Shown here piece after piece: positions 1 to 8,927 of a DNA stretch of 64,000 nt. The translations under genes and the position numbers were made by a program. How positions within the stretch are numbered: the stretch's first letter is position 1; every line of letters starts with the position of its first letter. A model generated the notes under the pieces. That model was not told the origin of the DNA. It was given only the letters and a program-made list of their open reading frames with translations, and did no database searches. This DNA comes from Halieaceae bacterium (GTDB taxonomy: Bacteria; Pseudomonadota; Gammaproteobacteria; Pseudomonadales; Halieaceae), in the NCBI GenBank assembly GCA_902623175.1, contig CACNSR010000001.1:124001-188000 (forward strand). The letters run 5' to 3'.

Positions 1-385
1 AAATCAAATTTGTCGCCCGCTCTGGATACATCGCAGCAAACAGTGCAGATAAAGACCCTCCCTCTGAGACTCCCATGATAGTGGCTTGCTGAGAGCCAAC
101 TGCATCCATAACGAAACGGATGTCGTCCATGCGTTGTTCCAGCGTTGGCGCCGAGTCTTCAATTTTTTGCGACAGTCCATTTCCTCTCTTATCAAAGACG
201 ATTATTCGGAAGTGGACAGATAGTCGATTAAGGAATTCGCTGTAGCCCGGTAGTTCGTGTGCATATTCCACATTCGAAATAATACCTGGCACGATTATCA
301 AATCACGTGGAGCACGCCCGTAGATGCGGTAAGCAATTTTTATGCCTTCCCGCTCAGCGAATTGTGTTTGGACCTCAGGTTCCAT
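1..385 (-). CDS. alpha/beta hydrolase, C-terminus cut by window edge
   Basis: The reverse strand reads open from ATG at 385 to the left edge (128 residues seen). The N-terminal half of an alpha/beta-hydrolase fold is clear: a FDKRGNGLS stretch (residues 64-72, the usual DxRGxGxS loop) and the nucleophile elbow GVSEGG (105-110), with Ser107 as expected nucleophile. Family members are esterases, lactonases or C-C hydrolases, often fused to or beside cyclases; the substrate cannot be told. A purine-rich TGAGGG lies about 7 nt before the ATG. A perfect palindrome 90-105 bp upstream suggests repressor control. The catalytic Asp and His would lie outside the window. Confidence 0.88.
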   Translation of the reverse strand, partial: MEPEVQTQFAEREGIKIAYRIYGRAPRDLIIVPGIISNVEYAHELPGYSEFLNRLSVHFRIIVFDKRGNGLSQKIEDSAPTLEQRMDDIRFVMDAVGSQQATIMGVSEGGSLSALFAAMYPERATNLI

Positions 386-856
386 AAATGCCCTCAGAAA
401 AGGCCGCAGCTACTTGCATTACTAGGGAACCCCTCATTCTCAGGCGTTATATACCTGCAAATCATTATCTAGTATTGACCGATGGTCAATTCCTTATGAG
501 ACGCACAGCCTGCCGCTTTTTACGTTTTTCAGACGGCAAGAGGTTCGAGGCTTTCAGCCCATGAAGGAGCTCGCCCCTCATATTGCTTAATTTGCGCCGC
601 AAGGCATACATAATGCAGCTTTGGGGTTCGTTGTGAAGCATTGCTGATAGGAGCTATAGCACTGGCAATGTTGAGGTCGGCGCTTCGATATAGCCCAGGT
701 CTACCACGAGCCTGTAAATAAAAGCTCAATTTACCTTCACAATGCGGTTGCACACCTGATAGCGTAATGGTGCTGTGCATTGTCCTGCGTGGTGGCGAAC
801 CTTGCTATGGGACGCGGTGGTCACAGCGAACTCTCTCAAACAATAAGGAAAACGAT
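386..856. other. intergenic region without a convincing gene
   Basis: About 470 bp between the divergent hydrolase and the small membrane protein. Apart from the palindrome at 474-490, only an 83-codon reverse reading frame (529-780) is open. It has no plausible ribosome site, hydrophobic core or recognisable motif. No RNA gene or mobile-element end was recognised. Confidence 0.5.
474..490. promoter_or_regulatory. perfect palindrome, TetR-type operator candidate
   Basis: ATTGACCGATGGTCAAT is a perfect 7+7 inverted repeat around a 3-bp centre, about 90 bp before the start of the truncated hydrolase gene. Odd-spaced TTGACC/GGTCAA palindromes are typical of TetR-family operators. No TetR gene is in the window, so a regulator would lie to the left or elsewhere. 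The symmetry is seen; the function is inferred. Confidence 0.55.
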
Positions 857-1189
857 ATGGGTTTTAATCAAATCTTAACGATCGTCGGCTTATTAATTTC
901 AATCGTCGCGGTGTTTTTTGCGGAGTTGGCTGCTTACTCTGGGCTACTGTTGGTGATTCTAGGTTTAGTCAATGGCTTTGTCAGTCCAATCGCTGATTTG
1001 ACGGGCCGAATGGCTTACACCGTGGCTGCAGTGGCGATGCCTGTCGTGGCGAACTCACTGGATGTCATTCCAGGAATCGGGATGCACCTGAATGCGATTA
1101 TCGACAACATCGCTGTCATGCTTGCGGGGATGGTGATTGCCAACTTCCTGTTGGCGGTCAAAGACTCGATTCTTCCCTCTAGCAACTGA
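857..1189 (+). CDS. small hydrophobic membrane protein, unknown function
   Basis: 110 residues from the ATG at 857, preceded by AAGGAAAA at a good distance. The frame is open further upstream, but that part (from 767) has no ribosome site and a non-protein-like composition. Almost the whole product is hydrophobic, with about three membrane segments: residues ~5-24, ~26-45 and a C-terminal one ending before KDSILPSSN. Gly, Ala and Val are abundant. I do not recognise the family. It appears monocistronic, with a GC hairpin directly after the stop. Confidence 0.72.
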   Translation: MGFNQILTIVGLLISIVAVFFAELAAYSGLLLVILGLVNGFVSPIADLTGRMAYTVAAVAMPVVANSLDVIPGIGMHLNAIIDNIAVMLAGMVIANFLLAVKDSILPSSN

Positions 1190-1199
1190 TTTGTTCCTC

Positions 1200-1228
1200 G
1201 CCCGGCGTCACGCTCCGGGCTTTCCCCC
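1200..1228 (+). terminator. Rho-independent terminator candidate
   Basis: GCCCGG (1200-1205) pairs with CCGGGC (1215-1220) and is followed by TTTCCCCC, 11 nt after the stop of the small membrane protein. The stem is short and the T-run weak. Confidence 0.5.
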
Positions 1229-1282
1229 GAACACCACTGCATCGAGTTTGATTGGCCGGAGTTGAGGAACGTCAATTGACTG

Positions 1283-2818
1283 CTATTGGATAAACCAGCC
1301 AGCGCTCGAATATGTGAATCCGCCCCCTGCAAATCCCTGAAAAGCCAGCAAACAACCGGTCACCAGCAGCCCGAGGATGGAGCTAATGAGATCGGTGTCA
1401 GCCTTGTAACCGAGCACCGTTGTGGGGTTCAGAACAATCTCTGAAAAGTTCAGATTGGTGTCTATCTGACGCAGCAGAGGGGTGCAGATGGGTGGTGGCG
1501 TCGCTGTCGCGTCACATTGATTATTGCTGCTTTCGGCGACCTCAATTTCCTCGTTCAGCAACTGTTCAAGCAGTTGAGACCGGGACTCCAAGCTCTGTGT
1601 GTGCAGCTTGATTGCCCGATACATCGCGAAGGTCCCAATGGTGGCAATCACCCCAATTGTGGCGCCAAGTAGAACCACTGTTGAGAGGTGGTGGGGTGTG
1701 CCGGTCCAGGCGAGAAAGTTTAGAAACCCAACGCAGAGGAACGAAAAGCAAAGCAGGATAGAGGTGTAGGTTTGCACGCGCATGTAATAGCGCTCACCGA
1801 ATTTTCGGATGACAGCCCTCGCGCTAACCCAACACCGCAAATCATTCGGCGACCGAGGATCAAACTGCGCAGGAACCCCTCGCTGATTCGTGGACGAGGC
1901 CCAGTAATCAAAGAGCCCTGAATCCAGATTCTCCAGCGCTTTCTGCCTGCGTGAGAACTCAAGTGCGCAGATCAAGCCGAAACCCATGATGCCCATACCC
2001 GATAAAACAGCAGTGTAGGTTCCGAGATTAATGAGCTGCATCTGCAATGTGGCGCCAATCAGCGGCGCGCCAGACTGCCACTTGGTTATCAGAAAACTTG
2101 TCAGAATAGAGAGGACTGACAACACGATAATCCCGTTGGTGCTTTTAGGTAATTCTCTGCTGTAGGCCTCGTCGAGAATGGTGAGCGTCGCATCCTTAAG
2201 TGTGGCCGGTCTGCCGCAATCCGCTGACATTTGGAGATTATCCAGCGTAATACCCGCGCTCCGCTCTGCGAGCTCCAGTTCCGATCTGATCAAACCCGGG
2301 AATTGTTTTGGTTTGCCCCATCCCACGGCTATGAGTCTTTTTGTGCTCTTCGCAAAACTCCACTCTGGAGCAGGTTGTGACAGGGCATTGAAATCAGCCA
2401 AATCGAAGTACCCGTATTTCACCGCAACAATCAGTCGTCGCGTGAACAGGAAGGCGTAAGCACAGAGCATCTGCATTGAATCTATGCCGCCCATCATTGC
2501 CTCTGGCGCTAACAGCGCAGTTAGTGCGCCCGCGGTGATGAGCCAGGATGCCGGATAGACAAGTAGCCATGAGTACAGCATGAATCCCCACGGGTTGTAT
2601 CGTGGCGATAGCACCATCAGATTGCGGTGCTGACAGACCGACCACGCCCTAGCGAATGAACGCTCAAACAGCAGTGCCGCTAGTGGGGAGATAAGGACAG
2701 GTGGCAGATTCTCGTAAATAAAACTGATCCAAAACTGACGCCAAGAAAATCTAGCGACTCGGGCAGGCTCTTCATATGAGTCTGGGTGTTTTGTAACCTC
2801 AGGTTCGCTCTCATTCAT
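1283..2818 (-). CDS. multi-pass inner-membrane protein, unknown function
   Basis: 511 residues. A polar N-terminus is followed by about eight hydrophobic segments: two in the first 110 residues, one near 135-155, a pair near 225-280, another pair around 350-400 and a last one at ~475-495. A soluble stretch lies between the early and middle helices. No transporter, channel or enzyme motif was recognised. The start ATG overlaps the stop of a short upstream frame in an ATGAATGA context, suggesting translational coupling with the ABC1 kinase transcript. Function remains unassigned. Confidence 0.75.
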   Translation of the reverse strand: MNESEPEVTKHPDSYEEPARVARFSWRQFWISFIYENLPPVLISPLAALLFERSFARAWSVCQHRNLMVLSPRYNPWGFMLYSWLLVYPASWLITAGALTALLAPEAMMGGIDSMQMLCAYAFLFTRRLIVAVKYGYFDLADFNALSQPAPEWSFAKSTKRLIAVGWGKPKQFPGLIRSELELAERSAGITLDNLQMSADCGRPATLKDATLTILDEAYSRELPKSTNGIIVLSVLSILTSFLITKWQSGAPLIGATLQMQLINLGTYTAVLSGMGIMGFGLICALEFSRRQKALENLDSGLFDYWASSTNQRGVPAQFDPRSPNDLRCWVSARAVIRKFGERYYMRVQTYTSILLCFSFLCVGFLNFLAWTGTPHHLSTVVLLGATIGVIATIGTFAMYRAIKLHTQSLESRSQLLEQLLNEEIEVAESSNNQCDATATPPPICTPLLRQIDTNLNFSEIVLNPTTVLGYKADTDLISSILGLLVTGCLLAFQGFAGGGFTYSSAGWFIQ

Positions 2819-3041
2819 CGGTGTGTTGCTCTGTCACCTTGCCCGATGGGGCATTAAGTCTCAGAAGATAACCCATAGCCTCATTAACGTGCGACCCGGC
2901 TTCCCCGATTTTGACAAAACCTGGCAAGTTTGAGGATGCTCGAGAGACAGGGCAGGCAATGTTTGCGGAGGTGCAGGGTGATAAATATGTTGTCAGAGGC
3001 GACGCCCCACGCTGGAAGTCAGGGAGCCGTATCGTATTCAT
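2811..3041 (-). CDS. possible small protein bridging kinase and membrane-protein genes
   Basis: A 76-codon frame begins inside the 3' end of the ABC1 kinase gene and stops at a TGA embedded in the start of the following membrane-protein gene. The second half (residues ~40-76, GFVKIGEAGSHVNEA onward) looks more protein-like than the first. An internal ATG preceded by GAGG would give only 21 residues. It may be a real small gene, a coupling leader, or chance. No homology is recognised. Confidence 0.25.
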   Translation of the reverse strand: MNTIRLPDFQRGASPLTTYLSPCTSANIACPVSRASSNLPGFVKIGEAGSHVNEAMGYLLRLNAPSGKVTEQHTDE

Positions 3042-4383
3042 CTACCCAAGGTAAGATCAGCTCGTGCACATTGACGGTCGCGCTCAACCGCGTTGCGAGC
3101 ATAAAAAGACCACCAATCTTGCGGTGTATGTAAGCGACGTCGATCGGTGGTACCTGCCAGAAACTGCTGTTATATCTCAGCGGCTCGATCCGCTGCATGA
3201 GCTGCTGCGGGATCGGCGAGCGGCCGAAGTCATAGGGTTCGTTGACGGTTAGTGGCACCAACGCGATGTCTGCCAGCTCGAGCAGCGTTTGCTGGTAGGA
3301 CGAGTTGTCCGGCCCTAGTTGGTAGCCAATCGACTCGGCTGATTTGATCATCGCCGGCCTATCGCCAGCGACGGCACCCGCCAGTAAATCACGGTAGCCC
3401 CGCACCAGTGAAGCTTTGAAACGCCGCGATGCGCCGAAATCGAGCAGCACCACCTGTCCCGTTTCCGGGTTATATTGATAGTTAGCGAAGTTGGGGTCAG
3501 TCTGCACTAGACGCAATTGAAAGAGCTCAAGCAGGAACAGCTCCAATAAAAGGGCCGTGACGCGATTACGCTCAGAAGCGTCTGCTTGGGCGACATCTTC
3601 TATCGGCTGTCCAGGTACGAAGGTCATACCCAGAATCCGCGAGGAACTCAGGGACGGGATCACTCGTGGCAGTAAAAACCGTTCGTCGTCCCCCAGTGCA
3701 CGAACAAACGCGTTGAGGTACCGGGCTTCTTGCTCATAATCGGCCTCTTCATGTAATTGTGACTTTGCTTCAGCCAACAGTGGCGACATATCCATGTGCT
3801 TGGGCAGTAGCCCGGATACGCGCAGCAACGAGGCGAGATTATCGACATCAGAATCGATACTTTCCCTGACACCCGGGTACTGAACTTTGAGCACAGCAGC
3901 ACGCCCGTCGCGCGTCGATAATCGATGTACTTGCCCAATGGAGGCTGCCGCGAACGGCCGCGACTCAAACCCCTTCAGTTTTTTCTCAAAGTTGGGCCCC
4001 AGTCCATCTATTAGCACCTCCTGCAACTGGTTGTCAGGCATGGCGTAGCCTGCATTGCGTAAGGTCGAAAGGATGTCGGCTAGCTCCTGCGGCAGTAAAT
4101 CACCTGTATCCATGGAAAGAATTTGCCCGAGCTTCATCGCAGCGCCGCGCATCTCCGCCAGCTGCTTCGTGAATCTCATCGCATTTTTGGGTGTTAGCAG
4201 GAGATCCTTTACCCGTGGGCGCTTGCCCGTCGCTAACTGCGCGGCGCCGTGCGCGAGCATATTGCTGGCCACGCCCCCGGCGAGACGCGCGAACTTGCCA
4301 AAGCGCTGTGCACGGCCTGTCGGCACAGCGCGTTGCTTGCTTCGGGTTGTCACGCTGCCAGTTTTGTCCGCGTCCTGCTTCAT
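3019..4383 (-). CDS. ABC1/UbiB-family atypical kinase (second of pair)
   Basis: 454 residues with the ABC1 signature in order: KLGQ (84-87), the Ala-rich loop AAASIGQVH (145-153) replacing the usual Gly-loop, a likely ATP-site Lys at 166, the catalytic-loop equivalent QTDPNFANY (294-302) and the metal-binding DFG (315-317). The family (UbiB, AarF, COQ8) consists of atypical kinases/ATPases; UbiB supports ubiquinone synthesis. This soluble-looking member lacks the two C-terminal membrane helices of true UbiB, so UbiB itself is unlikely. It lies 2 nt after the stop of a second ABC1 gene, in one operon. Confidence 0.9.
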   Translation of the reverse strand: MKQDADKTGSVTTRSKQRAVPTGRAQRFGKFARLAGGVASNMLAHGAAQLATGKRPRVKDLLLTPKNAMRFTKQLAEMRGAAMKLGQILSMDTGDLLPQELADILSTLRNAGYAMPDNQLQEVLIDGLGPNFEKKLKGFESRPFAAASIGQVHRLSTRDGRAAVLKVQYPGVRESIDSDVDNLASLLRVSGLLPKHMDMSPLLAEAKSQLHEEADYEQEARYLNAFVRALGDDERFLLPRVIPSLSSSRILGMTFVPGQPIEDVAQADASERNRVTALLLELFLLELFQLRLVQTDPNFANYQYNPETGQVVLLDFGASRRFKASLVRGYRDLLAGAVAGDRPAMIKSAESIGYQLGPDNSSYQQTLLELADIALVPLTVNEPYDFGRSPIPQQLMQRIEPLRYNSSFWQVPPIDVAYIHRKIGGLFMLATRLSATVNVHELILPWVDEYDTAP

Positions 4384-4385
4384 CG

Positions 4386-5783
4386 CTAATTACTGCTCAT
4401 CTGCCGGTCTCCCCCTGACGCAGTAATCTGATCGAGGTAGGGTTTCACAATGTCGTAGCCGTTGAATTCTGCGTTAAGAACCGCAATGAACGTGAACACC
4501 CCGGTCAGTTTTCTCGCCACCATCGCAAAGTCGCCCGAGGGGATCGCAAATTCCTTATTCGTAAGTGAGCGCGCCACCTGCTGGCTAGTTCGGTTAACGA
4601 GTCCTGAGCGTCCCCAGCTGTAAAGACCTTCTGCATTGACATATTCCGGTTGGAGAGCTTCCGGTGGACGGAGGGGCTCCAGCAGATTGCTGATAAATGC
4701 CTTGAACGTTGCCTTCGCTACCTCACCGGCATCGGATTTTAGACAGCCCAAAGCCACCAGCGCGGTTTCCAGGCGTACCTCGTCGTTGATCAGGCCCGCC
4801 AGAATTGCGTTGCAGAGCGCTCTGCGGACGGTCTGATCCAGTTCGAACACTGAACCGAAGTCGAGTAGCGTGAGCTCACTACCATCGTCATTGATGAGGT
4901 AGTTACCGAAATTGGGGTCGGTTTGTACCAAGCCCAGATCGAATACTTCGGCAAAGAAAAGCCTCAGCATTAGTTTGCCTAGCTCATTGCGCGTCGCCTG
5001 AGGAAGCGCCGCGACCTTCGCTGAGGCCGCGCGATGCCCCTCTATATATTCCATGGTGAGCACGCCGGTGCTACACAGCTCCGGCCAGAACTGCGGTATT
5101 CGGATAGCGACCGGGGCGTTCTGTAGCGCCGCATGCCGGGACAAACCATGTCTCATCGCCTGTGCCATTCTATGTTCTCTGGGATAATCGACCTCGGCCA
5201 AAAGCTGTGTGTGGAGCGTGGCAAGCCAGCTATCGAAGTCCTGGCTTCCGGGTATCCATCTTGCCAACCGCAACATTTTGACAACGGTATTGAAGTCCTC
5301 ATCGAGTAATGCGACGAGGTCGGGGTATTGCCCCTTCACCACGACATGCTCTCCGGTTGAAATAATGCGTGCCCGGTGGACTTGCGCGAGCGAGGCGGCC
5401 GCTAGCGCCTCAGGCTCAATCTCTAATTTGGAATAGTTAGCGCCCAGGCCTGAACGCAAGACGGACTGCATCTCCGGCCAGGCCACAGGCTTGGTTTGGG
5501 CTTCCAATTCATGGAGTGCCTGGGTGAGTGGCGCGGGTAAGAAATGCTCGCCCAGAAGTGCCAAGAGTTGGCCAAGTTTGACGTAGGAGCCCTTCAGCTC
5601 GCCCAGCTGTCTGGCGAAGCGACGGGTTTCGCGACTGAGAAGGGCGTCGTAATCGGATGAGTCGCCGCGTAACTTTTTCAGCGTGCCATCGACCGCGAGG
5701 GTGCCGCCAGCCCGAGCACCGGCGAGCGATAAACGTAAGCCCCGCGCCAGGCCGCCTCGGCGTATCGATTTATCTCTTGGCAT
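4386..5783 (-). CDS. ABC1/UbiB-family atypical kinase (first of pair)
   Basis: About 465 residues. An in-frame GTG lies 6 bp upstream at 5789; I prefer the ATG. Numbering from the GTG: KLGQ at 71-74, Ala-rich loop AAASLAQVH at 130-138, likely ATP-site Lys152 in VVKGQYP, QTDPNFGNY at 289-297 and DFG at 310-312. All catalytic elements are present, so it should be active. It is clearly paralogous to the gene that follows after a 2-nt gap; shared motifs and similar length suggest an old duplication. No substrate can be assigned. Both genes are probably translated from one message starting upstream of 5789. Confidence 0.9.
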   Translation of the reverse strand: MPRDKSIRRGGLARGLRLSLAGARAGGTLAVDGTLKKLRGDSSDYDALLSRETRRFARQLGELKGSYVKLGQLLALLGEHFLPAPLTQALHELEAQTKPVAWPEMQSVLRSGLGANYSKLEIEPEALAAASLAQVHRARIISTGEHVVVKGQYPDLVALLDEDFNTVVKMLRLARWIPGSQDFDSWLATLHTQLLAEVDYPREHRMAQAMRHGLSRHAALQNAPVAIRIPQFWPELCSTGVLTMEYIEGHRAASAKVAALPQATRNELGKLMLRLFFAEVFDLGLVQTDPNFGNYLINDDGSELTLLDFGSVFELDQTVRRALCNAILAGLINDEVRLETALVALGCLKSDAGEVAKATFKAFISNLLEPLRPPEALQPEYVNAEGLYSWGRSGLVNRTSQQVARSLTNKEFAIPSGDFAMVARKLTGVFTFIAVLNAEFNGYDIVKPYLDQITASGGDRQMSSN

Positions 5784-5947
5784 CCACACTCTACGCGTGA
5801 ATGCAATGGGTAGACCTTCGCCCTATGCTCTTAAGCGCTCACAGACTCAAGCATGAGGCGGTTCTGCGAAGGCCAGCTTTTGTAGGCTCGGGGCAATCAA
5901 GGCAACTGGAGCAGAGAGCTGTTACCTTGTGCAATTGAACCAATTGA

Positions 5948-7075
5948 ATGATCGGAGAAATGACGCGTTCAGCCCACTACTGTGATCTCATCAGCAGGTA
6001 TTGCACCTTTGCGATGGTTATCGCTGTGCTGTGGTTTCTGCCGCCACGAGCCTCCGCGCAAGACCAGCAGGTCGCGGTTGGCCACTTTGCAACGCTCGCA
6101 CTAGCCTGTGTGCATCAGGAATACCCCAATCATGTTTCACATAGCATGCAGAGTGATGCCGATGTGGCACCCCCGCGGGAATTAACGCCTGCTTTTTATG
6201 GGTGTTTGGATTGGCACAGCTCAGTGCATGGTCACTGGTTGTTAGCAAGATTGGCAAGGCAGTACCCTGAGAGCGAGTACTCGCAGCCCGCGCGTAAGGC
6301 GCTCGCGCAAAGTCTGACGCGAGAGCACTTTTTGGCCGAGACCGCGTACGTGTCGGCAAAAGGGCGGAAGTCATTTGAACGACCCTATGGCATCGCCTGG
6401 TTGCTGCAGTTGGCTGCGGAGCTTGAGGAGTGGGATGACCCGCAGGTGGCGGAATGGCGAGAATTCATCCGCCCGCTAGAGACTGCGCTGGTTGCGCGTT
6501 TGACGGACTGGCTACCGAATCTCACCTATCCTGTCCGCAGTGGCACACATTCCCAGACAGCCTTTGCGCTGGGTCTAGCGCTCGATTGGGCGCGTATTAC
6601 CGGAAATGAGGCTGTTGAGGCGATGATCACGGAGCGTGCGCGAACGCTTTATGGCGGTGATACGGGGTGCCCCATTCATTATGAGCCCTCGGGCGCTGAC
6701 TTCTTGTCGCCCTGCCTCGCTGAGGCTGACCTGATGCGCCGCGTTTTATCGCCGAACACGTTTTCACGCTGGCTGAAGGTGTTTTTGGCGATTCCTGAAA
6801 CGGGCGATTGGTTAACACCTGCATTCGTCAGCGACCGCTCGGATCCCCATCTTGTGCACCTCGATGGGTTGAACCTGAGTCGCGCATGGATGCTGGAAGG
6901 TATTGGAAGTGCCTTACCAAACGACGATCCACGAATTACCGTGATTAAAGAGGCCGCTGACGCCCATCGGATCGCCGGTCTTGAAGGTGTAAGTCCCGAG
7001 TACTATGCGGGCAGCCACTGGTTAGGCAGCTTTGCAACGTACCTCGTTACCCGGAGGGGCATAGCTAACGGCTGA
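5948..7075 (+). CDS. DUF2891 family exported protein
   Basis: 375 residues. An N-terminal hydrophobic run followed by PPRASA looks like a secretory signal (cut near 38). The mature protein carries DUF2891 landmarks: the YPNHVSH segment, the FYGCLDWHSSVHGHW block, RPYGIAW, and YPVRSGTHSQTAFAL. Conserved His and Trp residues and an alpha/alpha-barrel-like helical pattern suggest a carbohydrate-related fold, but no activity is established to my knowledge. An in-frame ATG at 5960 also exists; both give a signal peptide. The gene stands alone, divergent from the ABC1 pair. Confidence 0.85.
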   Translation: MIGEMTRSAHYCDLISRYCTFAMVIAVLWFLPPRASAQDQQVAVGHFATLALACVHQEYPNHVSHSMQSDADVAPPRELTPAFYGCLDWHSSVHGHWLLARLARQYPESEYSQPARKALAQSLTREHFLAETAYVSAKGRKSFERPYGIAWLLQLAAELEEWDDPQVAEWREFIRPLETALVARLTDWLPNLTYPVRSGTHSQTAFALGLALDWARITGNEAVEAMITERARTLYGGDTGCPIHYEPSGADFLSPCLAEADLMRRVLSPNTFSRWLKVFLAIPETGDWLTPAFVSDRSDPHLVHLDGLNLSRAWMLEGIGSALPNDDPRITVIKEAADAHRIAGLEGVSPEYYAGSHWLGSFATYLVTRRGIANG

Positions 7076-7155
7076 AATATCCCACGTCACCAGCACTGCT
7101 GTTTGGTTCATCGCCCCGAATGTTTGATGGCGTGATGCAGGGCGTTGGTCGCACG

Positions 7156-7767
7156 TCAGCTATCCTCTGATAAAAGCGCAGACCGCACGAGGGGCAATTG
7201 ATCATTGCCAAAATATAATGCATCACCAATCAAGATCGTCGGAGAGCCATAAGCGCCGCGAGCGATTGCCTCCTCAGTATTCGATCGCAATTGATCTTTG
7301 ACAGTCTGTCCCGCGATGTCACTGACCAATGACGCACCATCAAGACCACACTCATCCGCGATCGTTCGGATGACATCGGGCTCATCAATGTTTTCACCCC
7401 ACGCAAAGTAGGCGTCGAAAGCGGCTTTTGAGAACTTATGCAGTGCCGGTTGGTCCACCTCCAGCACACAGCATGCGCGCATCGCCAACACCGACTTCAC
7501 CGGGTGATGAGCTGTTGGAAACACCAGCGGCAGGTCCGCCAACCGCGCCCATTCGTGCAACCAACGGTAGTTATGGACAATCTTTGGATCCATAGGCTCA
7601 GCCCGCGCTTGGTAGACCCTCGGATTAACTGCATTAAATACGCCACCCACCAGGAAAGGTCGCCACCTTACGTTTGCGCGGGTTTCAGCAAGGATGGGCT
7701 GAATATTGTTGAAAGCGAGATACGTCCAGGGTGAGGAGAGGTCGTAGAAAAATTCGACGTGGGTCAC
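7156..7767 (-). CDS. 2-hydroxychromene-2-carboxylate isomerase-like DsbA-fold protein
   Basis: 203 residues. The start EFFYDLSSPWTYLA is the kappa-GST/HCCA isomerase signature, with Ser at the position that activates glutathione. The C-terminal G-[AS]-x-G-[SV]-P-T element appears as GAYGSPT, holding the cis-Pro of the thioredoxin fold. HCCA isomerases convert 2-hydroxychromene-2-carboxylate to hydroxybenzylidenepyruvate in naphthalene breakdown, but many homologues have other, unknown roles. Cytoplasmic, no signal peptide. The neighbours do not form an aromatic operon, so the exact substrate is open. Confidence 0.88.
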   Translation of the reverse strand: MTHVEFFYDLSSPWTYLAFNNIQPILAETRANVRWRPFLVGGVFNAVNPRVYQARAEPMDPKIVHNYRWLHEWARLADLPLVFPTAHHPVKSVLAMRACCVLEVDQPALHKFSKAAFDAYFAWGENIDEPDVIRTIADECGLDGASLVSDIAGQTVKDQLRSNTEEAIARGAYGSPTILIGDALYFGNDQLPLVRSALLSEDS

Positions 7768-8356
7768 GGCTAGGCTCCTAGAAGATTAGGCAGTGATGCT
7801 GTCCTGTGGATACTCGACTTGCAAGGGCTGCCTCGCACGTGCAATCCGAACAAATATATGAGGGGGTCACTAGGGGGTATCCAACTGAATTAGTCCAGAA
7901 AAGGGTAATTTGCTGATCAGCACGCCGACCCTGAGCCTGTCCAGTGTATTTGACTATGAGTGGCTTAACCGCCCGGATCGACGAGGAGTGCCGAGCCGAG
8001 TACCGAACAGAGTCGATGACCGATAAAGAGATTTGCTTTCAGATCCACCTTGACGTCCTGTCTGGTGTGGTTGGCCTCCTTTAACCTGCGCACTCTCCGT
8101 CTCGGCGCATTGCGGCTAAAGGTTGAGAAATCACAATCCTGAATGCCGCTTTTTGGGGGGCGCTCGTTATGTTTGATGACAGAATGAGCGGAATTCGATG
8201 CAAACCCAATGGTCGACATACTTCACAGAGAACAGTGTTGCAGAGATAAACTCATGCAATATGCTTACTACCATGCTTTTAATGCATAAATAAAACGTCA
8301 CTAAATGATATAACCGATTGATATACAATGCAATGCAACGTTTTTTTGAGTTTTAA
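7768..8356. other. intergenic region, AT-rich toward its right end
   Basis: Nearly 590 bp between two genes reading away from each other. The last 130 bp (about 8225-8356) are much richer in A+T than the surroundings and contain the iterated AATGCAATGCAA. The reverse frame 7965-8219 is open but resembles no family and has no ribosome site. The region may hold promoters for both flanking genes; nothing firmer is seen. Confidence 0.45.
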
Positions 8357-8833
8357 ATGAAAGGCACCCAACAGAATATGCCTCAGATCTGTGCGCGCCA
8401 TGGTTGCCGCAAACAAGCGCTCCGCAAGTTCTGTAGCGTTGCCTGCCGTGTGGCATATCACAATAGCCGGCGGGCGCCGGCCAGTAAGGTGAGAATCACC
8501 TGCCTGGGTTGTGGGAAGGCATTTCACGGGCGTCCGGACCAAAAAACCTGTGGGGCGACCTGCCGTTCGCGGCTGTTTCGTGCCCAAAAACAACAGGAGG
8601 CTGGCAAACGAACCGCAGGTGACACAAGCGCAGTGGAGTGGGCCGCACTGACGCCATTTTCGCCTGCCGAATTGCGACAAAAAATGCAAAAGCAGCGATC
8701 GGAGCCTAGGGTGGAATATTCATGGTTGCCAGCCAACCCGAAAAAGGTGCGGGTAAGGCGCCGTAAACCCGATACCTACCAGATGCGTCTGGATTTTGGG
8801 CTCAATGAGCCAGGTACAGGGGGCCAGAACTGA
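8357..8833 (+). CDS. Cys-rich zinc-finger-like protein, unknown function
   Basis: 158 residues, very basic. Two tandem Cys clusters occupy the N-terminal half: C-x4-C-x8-C-x3-C near residues 12-30 and C-x2-C-x12-C-x3-C near 49-70, both ending in an Arg-containing helix start (SVACR and GATCR). This suggests two small zinc-binding knuckles. The C-terminal half is polar, with an RVRRRKP cluster, fitting nucleic-acid binding. The AT-rich upstream DNA and lone position would fit recent acquisition. Family not recognised. Confidence 0.7.
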   Translation: MKGTQQNMPQICARHGCRKQALRKFCSVACRVAYHNSRRAPASKVRITCLGCGKAFHGRPDQKTCGATCRSRLFRAQKQQEAGKRTAGDTSAVEWAALTPFSPAELRQKMQKQRSEPRVEYSWLPANPKKVRVRRRKPDTYQMRLDFGLNEPGTGGQN

Positions 8834-8927
8834 GTGGCTCAGCGCTCGAACACGGTAGCGGCGTGCCAGTGGCCCTTTCGATTTATCAGCCACCGTGGTA
8901 GCCACAATTTGTGCTGATCGAGGTGTT

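Noticed and set aside
529-780. Reverse 83-codon frame
   Set aside because: No motif, no ribosome site, and no support from neighbours.
7965-8219. Reverse 84-codon frame in the AT-rich intergenic region
   Set aside because: No recognisable family and no start signal; a remnant gene is possible but not supported.
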